NCBI GenBank assembly: GCA_036971475.1 | Contig: JBAIZL010000010.1 | Location: forward strand, 11,599,526 to 11,663,525 | DNA length: 64,000 nucleotides | Direction: 5' to 3' | Source: Prosapia bicincta | Lineage: Eukaryota; Arthropoda; Insecta; Hemiptera; Cercopidae | Part shown: positions 36,480 to 46,573 of the stretch, one piece after another | Numbering within the stretch: the first letter of the stretch is position 1 | How the letters are laid out: each line of letters begins with the position of its first letter | Made by a program: the position numbers and the translations under genes | Notes under the pieces: generated by a model | The model's database searches: none | What the model was told of the DNA's origin: nothing | What the model saw: the letters and a program-made list of their open reading frames with translations, nothing else

Positions 36480-37808
36480 AAAAATAGCCTAAATCTAATA
36501 GACAAAATTAAAAACGTAAATATTCCACACACCTCCACCTTAGTCTCTTTTGATATATCAAATCTATATACAAACATCCCCATTCCAGAAACCATCGACA
36601 TCCCCAAAAACATGCTAATAGACACAAATACACCACAAACACACATTGACGAAATCATCCACCTCACAAGATTAATCACTTCTCAAAATTACTTCACCTA
36701 CAATAACACATACTACAACCAGAAAGATGGACTACCTATGGGCTCCCCCATAGCTAGCATCTTAGCAGAAATATTCATACACCATATCGAACAAAACCAC
36801 ATTTTACACAACAACAAATACTCAGATAACATAATTTACTGGTACAGATACATCGATGACATCATAACATTATATAAAGGCAACACACGCAGAGCACACA
36901 TATTTCTAAAACACCTAAATTCCATACACCCTAAACTAACATACACCATCGAAACAGAACAACAAAACTCCCTCAACTTCTTAGACCTCACAATTAAACG
37001 AACAGACAAACAAACACATAAATTCACCAGCACCAATACGACCATACACAGTTCCTCAAACCACCCACACCAACACAAACTAGCTGCTTACAATACCATG
37101 ATATATCGCCTCCTTAAAACACCACTAGACAAAGATGAACACTACCAGGAGTTAAACACCATAAAATATATAGCACAAACAAACGGATACAACCCAACAA
37201 TGATAGACAAATTATACAACCGCCTAAAAAATAAACATAATAACCCAAATACAAACACACAAGATGACAATCCCATAAAATACTTATCAATACCTTACAG
37301 ATCATCCAAAACCCACAATCTAACCAACACATTACGAAAATACAACTACAAAATAACTTACTCCACACACAACACTCTCAACAAACAATTTAAACCCAAC
37401 AGCAAAATCAACAACATTTACAACACCACTGGAGTTTACAAACTAACTTGCAGTTCATGCCCCAGTTTTTACATAGGCCAGACAGGGAGGTCATTCTACA
37501 CACGTTACCAAGAACATATAAAAGCACTAAAAAACAATAACTACCAATCAAACTTCGCCGATCATCTCAACTCCACAAAACACGACTACACAGACATAAC
37601 ATCTAACCTACAAATTCTTCATAAACAACACAGAAATAACCAACGCTACACAACCGAACAATACGAAATATATAGGCACTTCAAACTACACCTTACACAC
37701 ATACTCAATACACAATTACATTACAACTCACACGCACTTTTTGACATCATAACTCCTAATACACACAAAATACACCCACACCACCAAAATATCCCACCCC
37801 CACCCTAA
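36480..37808 (+). CDS. PLE reverse transcriptase palm plus GIY-YIG endonuclease
   Basis: Open frame with no stop from 36,480; the first in-frame Met is at 36,612, giving 398 residues. Positions below are counted from that Met; the RT palm begins upstream with VSFDISNLYTNIPI. GLPMGSPIAS is at 40-49, the catalytic YIDD at 80-83, and NFLDL at 122-126. The GIY-YIG endonuclease has GVY at 274-276 and YIG at 287-289, with a Cys pair CSSC at 280-283 and a later Arg/His block, as in EN(+) Penelope-like elements. A full PLE protein is normally about 700-850 residues, so this is 5'-truncated and cut off from its N-terminus by a frameshift. Its role was TE mobilisation by target-primed reverse transcription; it is not a host gene. 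Confidence 0.85.
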   Translation, partial: KNSLNLIDKIKNVNIPHTSTLVSFDISNLYTNIPIPETIDIPKNMLIDTNTPQTHIDEIIHLTRLITSQNYFTYNNTYYNQKDGLPMGSPIASILAEIFIHHIEQNHILHNNKYSDNIIYWYRYIDDIITLYKGNTRRAHIFLKHLNSIHPKLTYTIETEQQNSLNFLDLTIKRTDKQTHKFTSTNTTIHSSSNHPHQHKLAAYNTMIYRLLKTPLDKDEHYQELNTIKYIAQTNGYNPTMIDKLYNRLKNKHNNPNTNTQDDNPIKYLSIPYRSSKTHNLTNTLRKYNYKITYSTHNTLNKQFKPNSKINNIYNTTGVYKLTCSSCPSFYIGQTGRSFYTRYQEHIKALKNNNYQSNFADHLNSTKHDYTDITSNLQILHKQHRNNQRYTTEQYEIYRHFKLHLTHILNTQLHYNSHALFDIITPNTHKIHPHHQNIPPPP

Positions 37809-37972
37809 CCTACGTAAACCTTGAGATCAGTTACGGTCTGAGTTGACAAAGGGACACATCTCCCGAAACGGCCGTCCTCAACAAGCAAAGTAAGTGCTAC
37901 TATAGGCAAGTTAAAACATTTTTTTAAAGTGTAAGTGATTACTAGTAGCTCACGCGAAGATGGAATCAACAA

Positions 37973-39066
37973 ATGTTAAAAAAACATGTATATAAGTTAT
38001 TATTTTACACATGCCTTTAGAATTAATTACTTTTTGTATTACTGAGCAAAACTGCATAAGTCTAACGATTTTATTAGATATCATTGTTTATGTAAACAAT
38101 CGACCGCGAGTGAACTAGTCTTTATAAAGTGTAAATAATAATGAATGTGTTAATAGAGGTTATATAATTAAATAACGCATTACAAAAAAAGAACCAGGGG
38201 TTATGAGTTATCTTTAAAATAACAATTGCTAGTATCAGTTGGAAACACAGCCCAAATGGGTTAAAAACATACCAACAATCCTATTGTACATTAACTGTAA
38301 CCGATTTCACAAGAGACCTTATAGAAAGAGGTTAAATTAATTTTTCCATATGCTGTCATTTTAAACCATTCTGACACATTTAAAAATAAACAATAAAAGT
38401 TTTAAACAGCTATAAACTGAACAGAAACTATTCCACGTAACATGCTTGTGCTAATACAGAATTTTGTATTTACTACAACCGATGTTCAGTTAATAATTAC
38501 ATTTTTTTCTCAATAGATCCTTTTAGATTTAGCAATATAGCAATTTAGTATTTAGAATATAGTAGCCTATCATTACTAAATAATTTTAAAAAAAAACCTT
38601 AGGCATCAGTTTTGATTCCCAATAACAGTCAGTTATCACTAGATATAACAAGTAATTGTTAAAATGTACGAGTGAACACAATTTTACAGGTTTCATAACA
38701 AAATCTATAAATTTATCTGAAAAATGTCCATTTTAACAAAATTATCTCGCATGCAATGACTGCCCCATGGCTTTATACCAAAGACTACTTTACCTACAAA
38801 ATGGATGAGAGTGTAATATTTATTTCAAGTCTATAAAGTATATTTTTACTTTACCTATTTAAGCTTCGAGCATAACCTATCATTAATACATTATATATAT
38901 ACTATCATTACACATCGTATGTTATCATTTTAATTATATTTATTAATCTGTAACTTTTGTGTTTGTTCATTTCTATAAAATTAACTTTTCAACAATATGA
39001 AAAATATGTTATATAAGATTTTTATAAATATATATTTGGTTTTCTATAAATATATAACTTTAAAAA

Positions 39067-39105
<39 letters not shown>

Positions 39106-39741
39106 ATTTATGACAACTTCATAATTATAATTCAATTTGTAAATAACTCTTGTTTAGGTTAGCCTAAACTCATTAAAGCCATGTTTATAATATTTACAGA
39201 AGAGCAAAAATAGGAATATTCATTTTTACAAATTTAAAAATATATTTTTTGTTTAAAACTACAAACATTTTCTAATAATAAAATTAAAAATTTTCAGTTT
39301 CAAGTTCTCAAATTTTCTCTAAAAAATACACATAAAATTACTTTAAAAAAGTAAAAAAAAACTATAAACTTAATGGCAATTATACTTTTAATAATTTCTA
39401 GTGTTTAGACCTTGACATTAGTAAATAATATCAACAGATATAAACAAAATTGGTCTAATACAGCAAAATTATATTAGGCTTACTATATGAATCTTCTATA
39501 GACAAGAATAAATTATGAATTGATTTAAGTAATTGTTGTAGGTTTAAGTAAACAAATTGATCTCTGAAACCATTTTTATGAAGAATCATTTTGAACTCCG
39601 TATAAATAATATATATATACAATTTAAACAATATTTTAATTATACCTGCTTTTATTTCATATATACTTTGCAGGTCAAATTTTGTTCTTTTATCCACTTT
39701 GAATAGGACAAGGATAGGATCATATACGTAATAGGTTAGGT
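37973..39741. other. AT-rich sequence 3' of the filamin gene
   Basis: No domain, repeat array or mobile element is recognised apart from a short TA run at 39,073-39,104. On the minus strand it would contain the 3' UTR of the filamin gene that ends at 39,742. Several AATAAA-like hexamers occur by chance in such AT-rich DNA, so I do not assign a polyadenylation site. Confidence 0.5.
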
Positions 39742-39816
39742 TTATGGGGTAATGTGAGCATAGCCAGTTGAATACGCTACACTGCCATACAGATCTGAAC
39801 TGGGTGACTGGTTTCC
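39742..39816 (-). CDS. Filamin/jitterbug-like terminal coding exon
   Basis: Too short for ORF finding; located through its acceptor (pyrimidine-rich run ending TTTGCAG) and phase 0, which fits the CAG-ending exon at 45,006. It encodes 24 residues, beginning GNQSPSSDLYGS and ending GYAHITP, then a TAA at 39,744-39,742. The Ser/Tyr/Gly-rich tail after the last Ig repeat resembles what I recall of insect jitterbug C-termini. No other exon candidate in the right phase was seen between here and 45 kb. The 3' UTR would continue towards lower coordinates. Confidence 0.78.
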   Translation of the reverse strand, partial: GNQSPSSDLYGSVAYSTGYAHITP

Positions 39817-40245
39817 CTGCAAACAGAGTAAAACTGTTAGTACACAGTAATTACACTTAGTAATCTAATTCTACTCGTAGAACAGGAGCGAGATGATGGC
39901 TACATGCTTATTACCATTGGATTTCATAGTTTTTGAAACTTACAACAACAAATGATTCCAAGAGCTAGCATCTTGCATTTGGACCTACTTCAAATTTTCC
40001 TATTCTATTACTGCAACACTAGTTTTGCCAGTCCCCTATATATTTACAACTCTGTGATACTTTTGTCAGCAAAAATTTATTTAAGCTGGTAATCAACCTT
40101 TCTTAATGATTATATTTATGTTGACCCTTTCTAGCCACTGAACACTTTTACAAAACTAAAAGTCTACATTTTCGATTGAAAGATTTCCATGTAGAGTTTG
40201 TTTTATGAAGAGAGAATTATATTGTGTAATCACCATAATTAACCA
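39817..40245. other. Filamin intron sequence, no features
   Basis: 3' part of the 5.2-kb last intron. AT-rich, with no repeat or ORF of note. Confidence 0.5.
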
Positions 40246-40265
40246 TGCAACAGCACTCTTCTATT

Positions 40266-40471
40266 TATAGATATCGCGTGCACACATGCATACACACACA
40301 CACATGCACGCGTGTATGCACACATACACACACACACACAAGCACACTCACACGTGAGCGCACACATATGCACGCGCGTATGCATATATACACACATATA
40401 CAAGCACACTCACCCACACAGCACACACGCACACTCACACGTGAGCGCGCGCACACATGCACGCGTGTATG

Positions 40472-40504
<33 letters not shown>

Positions 40505-40625
40505 GCACACTCACACGTGAGCGCACACACATGCACGCGCGTATGCATATATACACATATATAAGCACACTCACCCACACAGCACACAAGCACACTCATG
40601 CACACTCACACACACACGCGCGCGC
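40266..40625. repeat. CA/CG-rich alternating purine-pyrimidine repeat
   Basis: About 360 bp built from CA runs, GCGCGC steps and repeated modules such as CACTCACACGTGAGCG (three times) and CACGCGCGTATGCATATA (two copies 162 bp apart). The long open frames on both strands (His/Thr-rich on plus, Cys/Val-rich on minus) are artefacts of the dinucleotide composition. It lies in the last filamin intron. Confidence 0.9.
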
Positions 40626-40639
40626 GAGCTCGCGATTCA

Positions 40640-41080
40640 AATGCTGTGAAGGGCTTAAAAGCCAAAATTTAATTAATAAAAACAAAAATTTATTTAAAAA
40701 TATATTAAAATAGAAATGTAACAAAATTAATGAAATAATAATTGTAAGACAAACTGTTCAGTAAAGCCAAATCATTCTCAAAGATTTTATAAACTAATCG
40801 TAAAAGAGCAAAGTCTAGAAAGATAAAGTGAGGAGTGGGAAAAGAACGTTCTGGATGCGTGTTGAATAAGGCAGTCGGAAATGAATTAGCGATGAGAGAA
40901 GTTGGATTTGAATTAGCGACTGGAGCAGTTGATTTAAGACAATCGAATTAGGGGTCATTTTAAATTTTCTCAGACATCATCCTGGCGGGCTAAAGAGTAA
41001 TCCGTAGCCTTGCCAGGGACAAAAACCGTTAGTACGAAAATTCTGAATGTAATGTAATGGCAGCAGAGTCAATACGGCCG
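40640..41080. other. Filamin intron sequence, unclassified
   Basis: No confident feature. A weak hairpin pairs CCTGGC near 40,981 with GCCAGG near 41,013. It might be part of an undetermined element with the GC-rich block that follows. Confidence 0.35.
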
Positions 41081-41083
41081 GAA

Positions 41084-41361
41084 CTATATAAAGCTTTCAA
41101 TATTAGAAAATAACCCGTAATTAATAATATATATTTCACGCGTATCTATGTATGAAATCCGGGAAGAAGCAGAGGTTGAAGTATGCAGCCAACGCACTGG
41201 AGAAGAGGGACTCGCCGCCAGGAAACAGGAGAGGAGAAGGAACCTTCCCGAACCATTCCAGACGGGATCAGCATCCACATGCTGGCAGAAACCTGAGGCT
41301 GAAGATGACGTTTTACTTCAAAGGCAAGTCCAATCCAGTCATGCTTAACTTTGCTTCTTAA
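41084..41361. other. GC-rich block in an AT-rich intron, origin unknown
   Basis: Clearly richer in G+C than its surroundings and open in several frames at once. On plus, one frame starts at 41,152 (67-69 residues, Lys/Arg-rich) and another at 41,148. On minus there is also an open frame. No domain is recognised and no splice site decides the strand. It could be an exon of a nested gene, an alternative filamin exon or a remnant of a mobile element. I do not assign a protein. Confidence 0.35.
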
Positions 41362-41370
41362 AATATAAAT

Positions 41371-43537
41371 TCGAATAAATTTGTTTAATTCAAAAAACAG
41401 TTTCAGATACAGATTTGGCTTTACTAAAATTCATTTAAACTTTACTAAGATTCACTTAAACTTTACTAAAAATTCATTGAAAATTACTTAAATATAAAAT
41501 TAAAAAAATTCATTATAGTTTAAATTATAAAGGCTATGCAAAGAAAAATATTTCACGTAGATTCTTGTAAATTATAATATATAAAATAATATAGTATATT
41601 TTCATTTCGAAAAATTGATAACTTTTTAACAGATATGTGCAGAGGAAAATAGAATTAGTTGTTATAATAAAATGATTATAAAATACAGAAATATAGGATA
41701 GGATTGTAGAGAAAATAAGATGTTGATGGGGAATAAATAAGAAGTAAAGAATAAGAGTAATTAAATATTTAATGAGGGGAATTTCAGGAAAATTAAAAGC
41801 TAAGTTATACATATAAAATAATTTCTAGTTTATTCTCATAATATATAAAATCTTTTTCTACTGGGAAAATATTAAGGCAAAAGTAGGAAGAATGTTCATT
41901 TAATTTGTTTATAAGTATAATCAGGCCAAAGAGTGGCAAAAAGTTAATTTAAATTTTATTTTTATACAAGTGGTAAATTTCTTATGTGAACAATATTAAT
42001 ATTATAAATAATTACAACGAATAAATTATTCAAAATTTACTAAAGATATTTAAAAAAAAATATTATTGTTTTGATGATGTTATGTTAGAGGTAAAGAAGC
42101 TAAGTTAATGGCTGTATAGTTAGTGGCATGCTTGACCACCTTATAAACAAAAAATGTGAGTTTCCAATTAGCAGTCATTAGTGAAGTTTAGCTAAATGAC
42201 ATGCAGTTTCACAGTTTCTTAATAAAAGGTTTCCTAGTACCAAACACCTCAAATAGAAGACACCCCACCCCGAGTATTATGCTAGTATAGGAAAATACTC
42301 CGCTAATTGGTTTTCATACGAAATCTAGGAATTCATTCCTAGGAGATCTAGGCAGGGATGTTACAGGCTTCGGTTGACTGACCGAAATTCCTCCTAGGTC
42401 ATAATACCATTGCAGGGCGACTGGTAAGTATTAGAGAAAACTAGGTATTAGGAAAGGTAGGCCCTAATGCTTACCAGGTAAGTAAGACTCTCGGAAAATA
42501 ATAGGTAATTGATTATTGAAAAATGAAGGTTGAATATTAATAGGGGAAATATAAGGGAGTAATAAGTAATAAAGGGGGGAAATGAAGGTTGAAGGTTAAT
42601 AGGGGTAATAGGAAAAAGGAGTAATTGAAGTAATGAGGAATATAAATGAATAGTAAGTAAGGAGTAAAGATGTAAAAGGAGTAACAATAAAGATAGTCGC
42701 GTACTGATGATGAGCGGAAAAACGCCCGTTGCAACACACGCATGCACACACACACACACGTGTTACTTGTGGTACAGAGGTTTTATTTATTTAAATATTA
42801 CATTATACCACAGTTGATTTATTTAGTTATTACAAAAGTGTTTGAAAATGTTAAGTACTAACAACTGCTAGGAATATTTCATAAAACCAGAATCAGGTAT
42901 TGGTCAGTGTATTGGGAACAGCCAGGATATGTGAAAATAAGGGCTGAATTTCCAATAATATAAAAATTAAAAAGGGTTTGTGCCAAGGTTCTATTTTGTC
43001 TCATATCTTCTATAACAATTCTACAAAGGTATCTATCATTGAATTAGAGAAAAGTACTGAAGATAAATGGGGAAACAGTTAATAATATAGGATTCCTCCT
43101 TTTATCTAACGCATAATAATTGTATATATGTATATAATTGTAAATTATTTCTCTGAAACTACTCTAAGGATTTTTACTGATATAAAGGGGGTTTCTAACC
43201 TCAGCAATCCAATGAGCTAAGTGGAAAATTTCTGAAAAATCTTTATCATTAGGTTTTTAAAAAATTGTATATATCTACATAAATAAAATGTAAATTTTTC
43301 TCAAAAATGACTCTTTTGAATTTTCACAAAAATTGGTAAATAGGGAGATTTTAACCTCAACATTCCAAAGGGCTTAGTGAATATTTTCTGACAAATCTTT
43401 TCATCAAGTTTTCAAAAATTTTTAAAAGTACTATAAAGATTTTTACCAAAATTTGTATACAGAGGGTTTTTAACCTCAGCAATCTAAAATTTGCTGAACA
43501 ATCGTTATCATCAAGTTTTAAAAATTGTATGTTTATA
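41371..43537. other. Filamin intron, AT-rich, no gene
   Basis: AT-rich with homopolymer stretches. It contains a 192-bp stretch without a C on the plus strand (42,493-42,684) and a short CA run at 42,744-42,761. Minus-strand open frames here are low-complexity (Leu/Tyr/Ser-rich). Confidence 0.5.
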
Positions 43538-44368
43538 TACAGAGTGAGTCACGAGGATATGCAGAAACTTTAGGAGCTCATTCCACATGTAGAAATAATG
43601 AAAATAGTTTATATAAACATGGGTCTGGAAATGCTTTGTTAACGAGTTACGGCTAGCTTTTCGCCTGAATTTCAGCTCACCATGTAAAATGAGATATTCC
43701 TGAAATTCTAGTGAGGTAAATTAAGAGGCGAATTAAATATTTTTTTTTATGGTTTTTGACCTGCGAAATTGAATAAAACAGATCCCAGAACTGTAAGGTA
43801 TGGAGTTTTTTTAGAAAACCATTGTCAAGTGAACAAAATGGAGTAAAAAAACACATTTTTTCATCTTTGATCAACAATAACTTTGTTATTTCATCAAAAA
43901 CAGATCAAAATTTTTAATAAAACTTGTAGAAAATTTTAAGTATATTTTATTTAACGATGAGTCACATCTCTTATGTCACGGGATCAACAATTTACGAAAC
44001 CAACATTCATGGGCAGAAGTAAACCCTCATGCAACAATTGAAAGTAACTTTCAACAGCGTTTTAGCAATAACGAATTCAGTGGTGTTATTCATGATCAGC
44101 TGATTGGACCATTTATTTTTCAAGATCGCTCAACAGGTCAGACATAAAGTTTCTTCAAGAAGAATTACCAACATTGCTTGAAGATGTTCCTCTTAGAACG
44201 CGACGCCAGCTGCACATGATGGCGCATCACCACATTTTTCAAATATTATTCCCACCTACTTGAATCAACAGTTTCCAAATAAATGGACCGGTCGTGGAGG
44301 TCACCAGATATTTTTACATGTAGAATGAGCTCCCAAAGTTTTTGCATATGTTCATTAATCACCCTGTA
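43538..44368 (+). mobile_element. Tc1/mariner-superfamily element, 831 bp, deleted
   Basis: Flanked by TA on both sides. The ends form a long imperfect inverted repeat of about 60 bp: left TACAGAGTGAGTCACGAGG, right (inverted) TACAGGGTGATTAATGAAC, with AGGAGCTCATTCCACATG versus GGGAGCTCATTCTACATG further in. Inside, the plus strand keeps transposase pieces: FNDESHLLCHG, INNLRNQHSWAEVNPHA, GVIHDQLIGPF, EELPTLLEDVPLRTRRQ and FPNKWTGRGG in mixed frames. These are typical of the DDE_3-type IS630/Tc1/mariner transposases common in insects. Only the C-terminal half is left, with frameshifts and a deletion, so it is non-autonomous. It is inserted antisense to the filamin gene in its last intron. Confidence 0.83.
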
Positions 44369-45005
44369 TAAATAGCATCAATATAATATACATTATGATG
44401 CTTTTCCAGATGTCAGGCAAAATGAAGATTTTTTACTTGAAAATTTAACAGCTTTTAATTTACCAACCTAAATAAATTATCAAAATGTTATTATTAATGC
44501 AAATAATATTTATAAAAACATCTGTTATTCTACTTCACATGCCTTTTGATGTCCTATACTTTATTACATAGAAGAAAAAACTTAGTTTAAAAATACAAAT
44601 AAATACATTTTTGTCAATGAAGAATATTAAATTTTAAATATTCAACAGCCTTTAATACATAATTATTTTTATTATAATAAGTGTTAAAAATGTTGTTTCA
44701 ATTTATTCAATGAAAAAATATTTCCTAACAAAGTCTAAAATTTCAGACTCAATCGGAGTGTGACGCGATCGTACATCTACTTAATGATATTGTGGTCTCC
44801 AAATAATAGTGGTGAGTGCAGTTAAAAATATTCTGTATCAAGTGAGTTTTTTTATAATTTCAATCTTCTATTAAGTTGTTACAATATTTCAGAAAACTTC
44901 ATTAATTTCTTAAACATTTTAAAACCAATTAATAAGAAAAAATGCTCATTTATTACAATATGTCTGAAATAAATAAGGTTATAATACATTAGTAAGCAAA
45001 CTAAC
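44369..45005. other. Filamin intron, no feature
   Basis: AT-rich sequence between the Tc1/mariner-type element and the exon at 45,006. Nothing recognised except the GTTAGT donor at 45,005-45,000. Confidence 0.5.
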
Positions 45006-45187
45006 CTGTAAGAACCTGTTGAGCTCCTCCTGAGTGTCAAAAATCATGACTACAAATGGCGAGCCAGGGACAAGTTCCCCTGCCCACTTCACTTCAACTC
45101 TGTAGTCGCCTGGTTCCGTTGGATCATACTTGCAAAGAATGGTTCTGTCTTTTTGGGATTCTCTTTGCATTTCTACTCTGAATGCTC
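45006..45187 (-). CDS. Filamin/jitterbug-like exon (end of last Ig repeat)
   Basis: The acceptor is TTTAG, the donor CAG|GTTAGT. Begins in phase to complete a Gly codon, then reads AFRVEMQRES, TILCKYDPTEPGDYRVEV, KWAGELVPGSPF and ends FDTQEELNRFLQ. The block P-x-E-x-G-x-Y-x-V followed by VPGSPF is the hallmark C-terminal half of a filamin Ig repeat. The exon ends in phase 0. Together with the previous exon it makes one full repeat of about 95 residues. Confidence 0.93.
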
Positions 45188-45699
45188 CTAAACAAATCAT
45201 ATTTCAGGTAAAAATCTACAACCATAATTAATTTGAGTAATAAACTTCACTCAATTCTTTGTTACCAATTAATATAATAAAATATTACAAGAATTCTTGA
45301 CAAATTGATATATAAATCATAGCTTTTCATAAACATTGTGCAATGAAGTATTGTATAACTCTTGACTAAAAAAAGACATTTTTCAAAGTGTTTCTCAAGT
45401 AGGATGGAACACTAAAAATGAATCTTTTTCAATTCCTACTATTAGTTAACACTTTCCCTAATATTAATAAATTTTAAACAGTTGATGTCTTTATGTTTGA
45501 TTTGAACTGTATGAGTTGAGTCCTGCATTTCAAACATGGTAGTTATATAGCTCAAGTACAACCTAGACATCAATGTTTTAAATAAAAAATTAATATTTGA
45601 AAAAACTTTATTAACATCACCACAAGTTTTAAAAATGTATTTGAACTTGAGTGCAAGAATAAAAAGTATTTAATTAACACTTGAAAATTTATAAGACAT

Positions 45700-45704
<5 letters not shown>
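45188..45704. other. Filamin intron, no feature
   Basis: AT-rich with no recognised element; ends at a TA microsatellite. Confidence 0.5.

Positions 45705-45756
<52 letters not shown>
45705..45756. repeat. TA microsatellite
   Basis: About 26 TA units lying against the left end of the PLE inverted pair. Confidence 0.93.
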
Positions 45757-45759
<3 letters not shown>

Positions 45760-45764
45760 ACATT

Positions 45765-46573
45765 ATCCATTGTTTTTCCGTTGCACTGACTTTATGAAGT
45801 TAATATATTACTATTTTTGAGTAATTTTATCCACCATTAAGTGCAATAATTTTACCTTGAGTGATGAGGCACCTTTCGGTCTTTGACCATTGTCGAATCA
45901 CTGATTGTTCACTGCTGTGGATGCTACGTCCGTGAAGCCGGTGTTTGTTGAAGATACGCGCACTATTTCTTGATCTGTGTGTATGATGTTTCTGTATAGT
46001 ATGTCTTCTGTATATGTTGTTTGTAAATTCATTAAGTTGTTGTGTAAGTTTTTATAAATGTGGTATTTTTCTAGTGAGTTTAGTTCTATTGGGTTGTTAT
46101 TTATTTCCACTGGAGTCTCGTGTATAATGTTTTTGAATAGTATGTCTTCTGTATATGTTGTTTGTAGATTCATTAAATTGTTGTGATATGTTTTTATAAA
46201 TGTGGTATTTTTCTAGTGTATATATTTGTTATTTTTTCTATTTTGTTATTGGTGTATTTATATTTTAGGTAGATTTATTTTTATTATTTTTGTGTTCAGG
46301 TTGTAGTGTTGTGTTGAGGTTAGGTTTTTTTGTAAATTTATTGTATATATTTTTTATAAGGTGTTTGTTGTATCCATTTTCTATTGCTATTTTTGTAATG
46401 TTATCTAATTCTTCATTTAGTTTTTGTTTGTTATCTTGTGTGTATTTTATTGCTTTATTTATCATGTTACTGTAAGTGTTAATTTTGTGTGTTCAGGGGT
46501 GGTTAGATTTGTAGTGTATTGTGGTGTTGTTGGAAGTTGGTTTTCTGTGTACTGTAGTTTCTATTTTATTATT
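45765..46573 (-). pseudogene. Penelope-like element copy B, minus arm
   Basis: Read on minus: NKAIKYTQDNKQKLNEELDN then IAIENGYNKHLIKNIYNKF (region between RT and endonuclease), then the C-terminal tail with LNSLEKYHIYKN, NLMNLQTTYTEDIL and a stop at about 45,898. The tail is duplicated in tandem: NLMNLQTTYTEDIL and EINNNPIEL occur twice. The GIY-YIG domain itself is missing from this arm. The 3' UTR (45,765-45,897) is the inverse of 46,932-47,070, including CATTAAGTGCAATAATTTTA. Confidence 0.78.

Larger units (their letters stand above)
35465..37972 (+). mobile_element. Penelope-like retroelement with inverted (head-to-head) structure
   Basis: The right part (36,291-37,972, plus strand) carries an interrupted reverse transcriptase and an intact GIY-YIG endonuclease end. 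The left part (35,465-36,290) is on the minus strand. From 36,055 down to 35,465 it is an almost exact inverted copy of 37,385-37,972, including the GIY-YIG coding end and the 3' UTR. From 36,290 to about 36,056, also on the minus strand, is an N-terminal RT segment reading TKGDKGNTTVIIKNSDL, typical of the start of the PLE RT domain, joined by an internal deletion to the endonuclease end. The sense strand is very A/C-rich and almost lacks G. Inverted or partial tandem copies like this are known for Penelope-like elements. Confidence 0.88.

Noticed and set aside
36836..37368. Minus-strand open frames opposite the PLE coding region
   Set aside because: Shadows of the A/C-rich RT and endonuclease frame.
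40245..40713. His/Thr-rich and Cys/Val-rich open frames of up to 133 residues
   Set aside because: Produced by the CA/CG alternating tract; overlapping open frames on both strands show lack of coding constraint.
42448..42759. 103-residue minus-strand Leu/Tyr/Ser-rich frame, possible membrane peptide
   Set aside because: The stretch has no C on the plus strand, so stop codons on minus are depleted and hydrophobic codons are enriched; a composition artefact.
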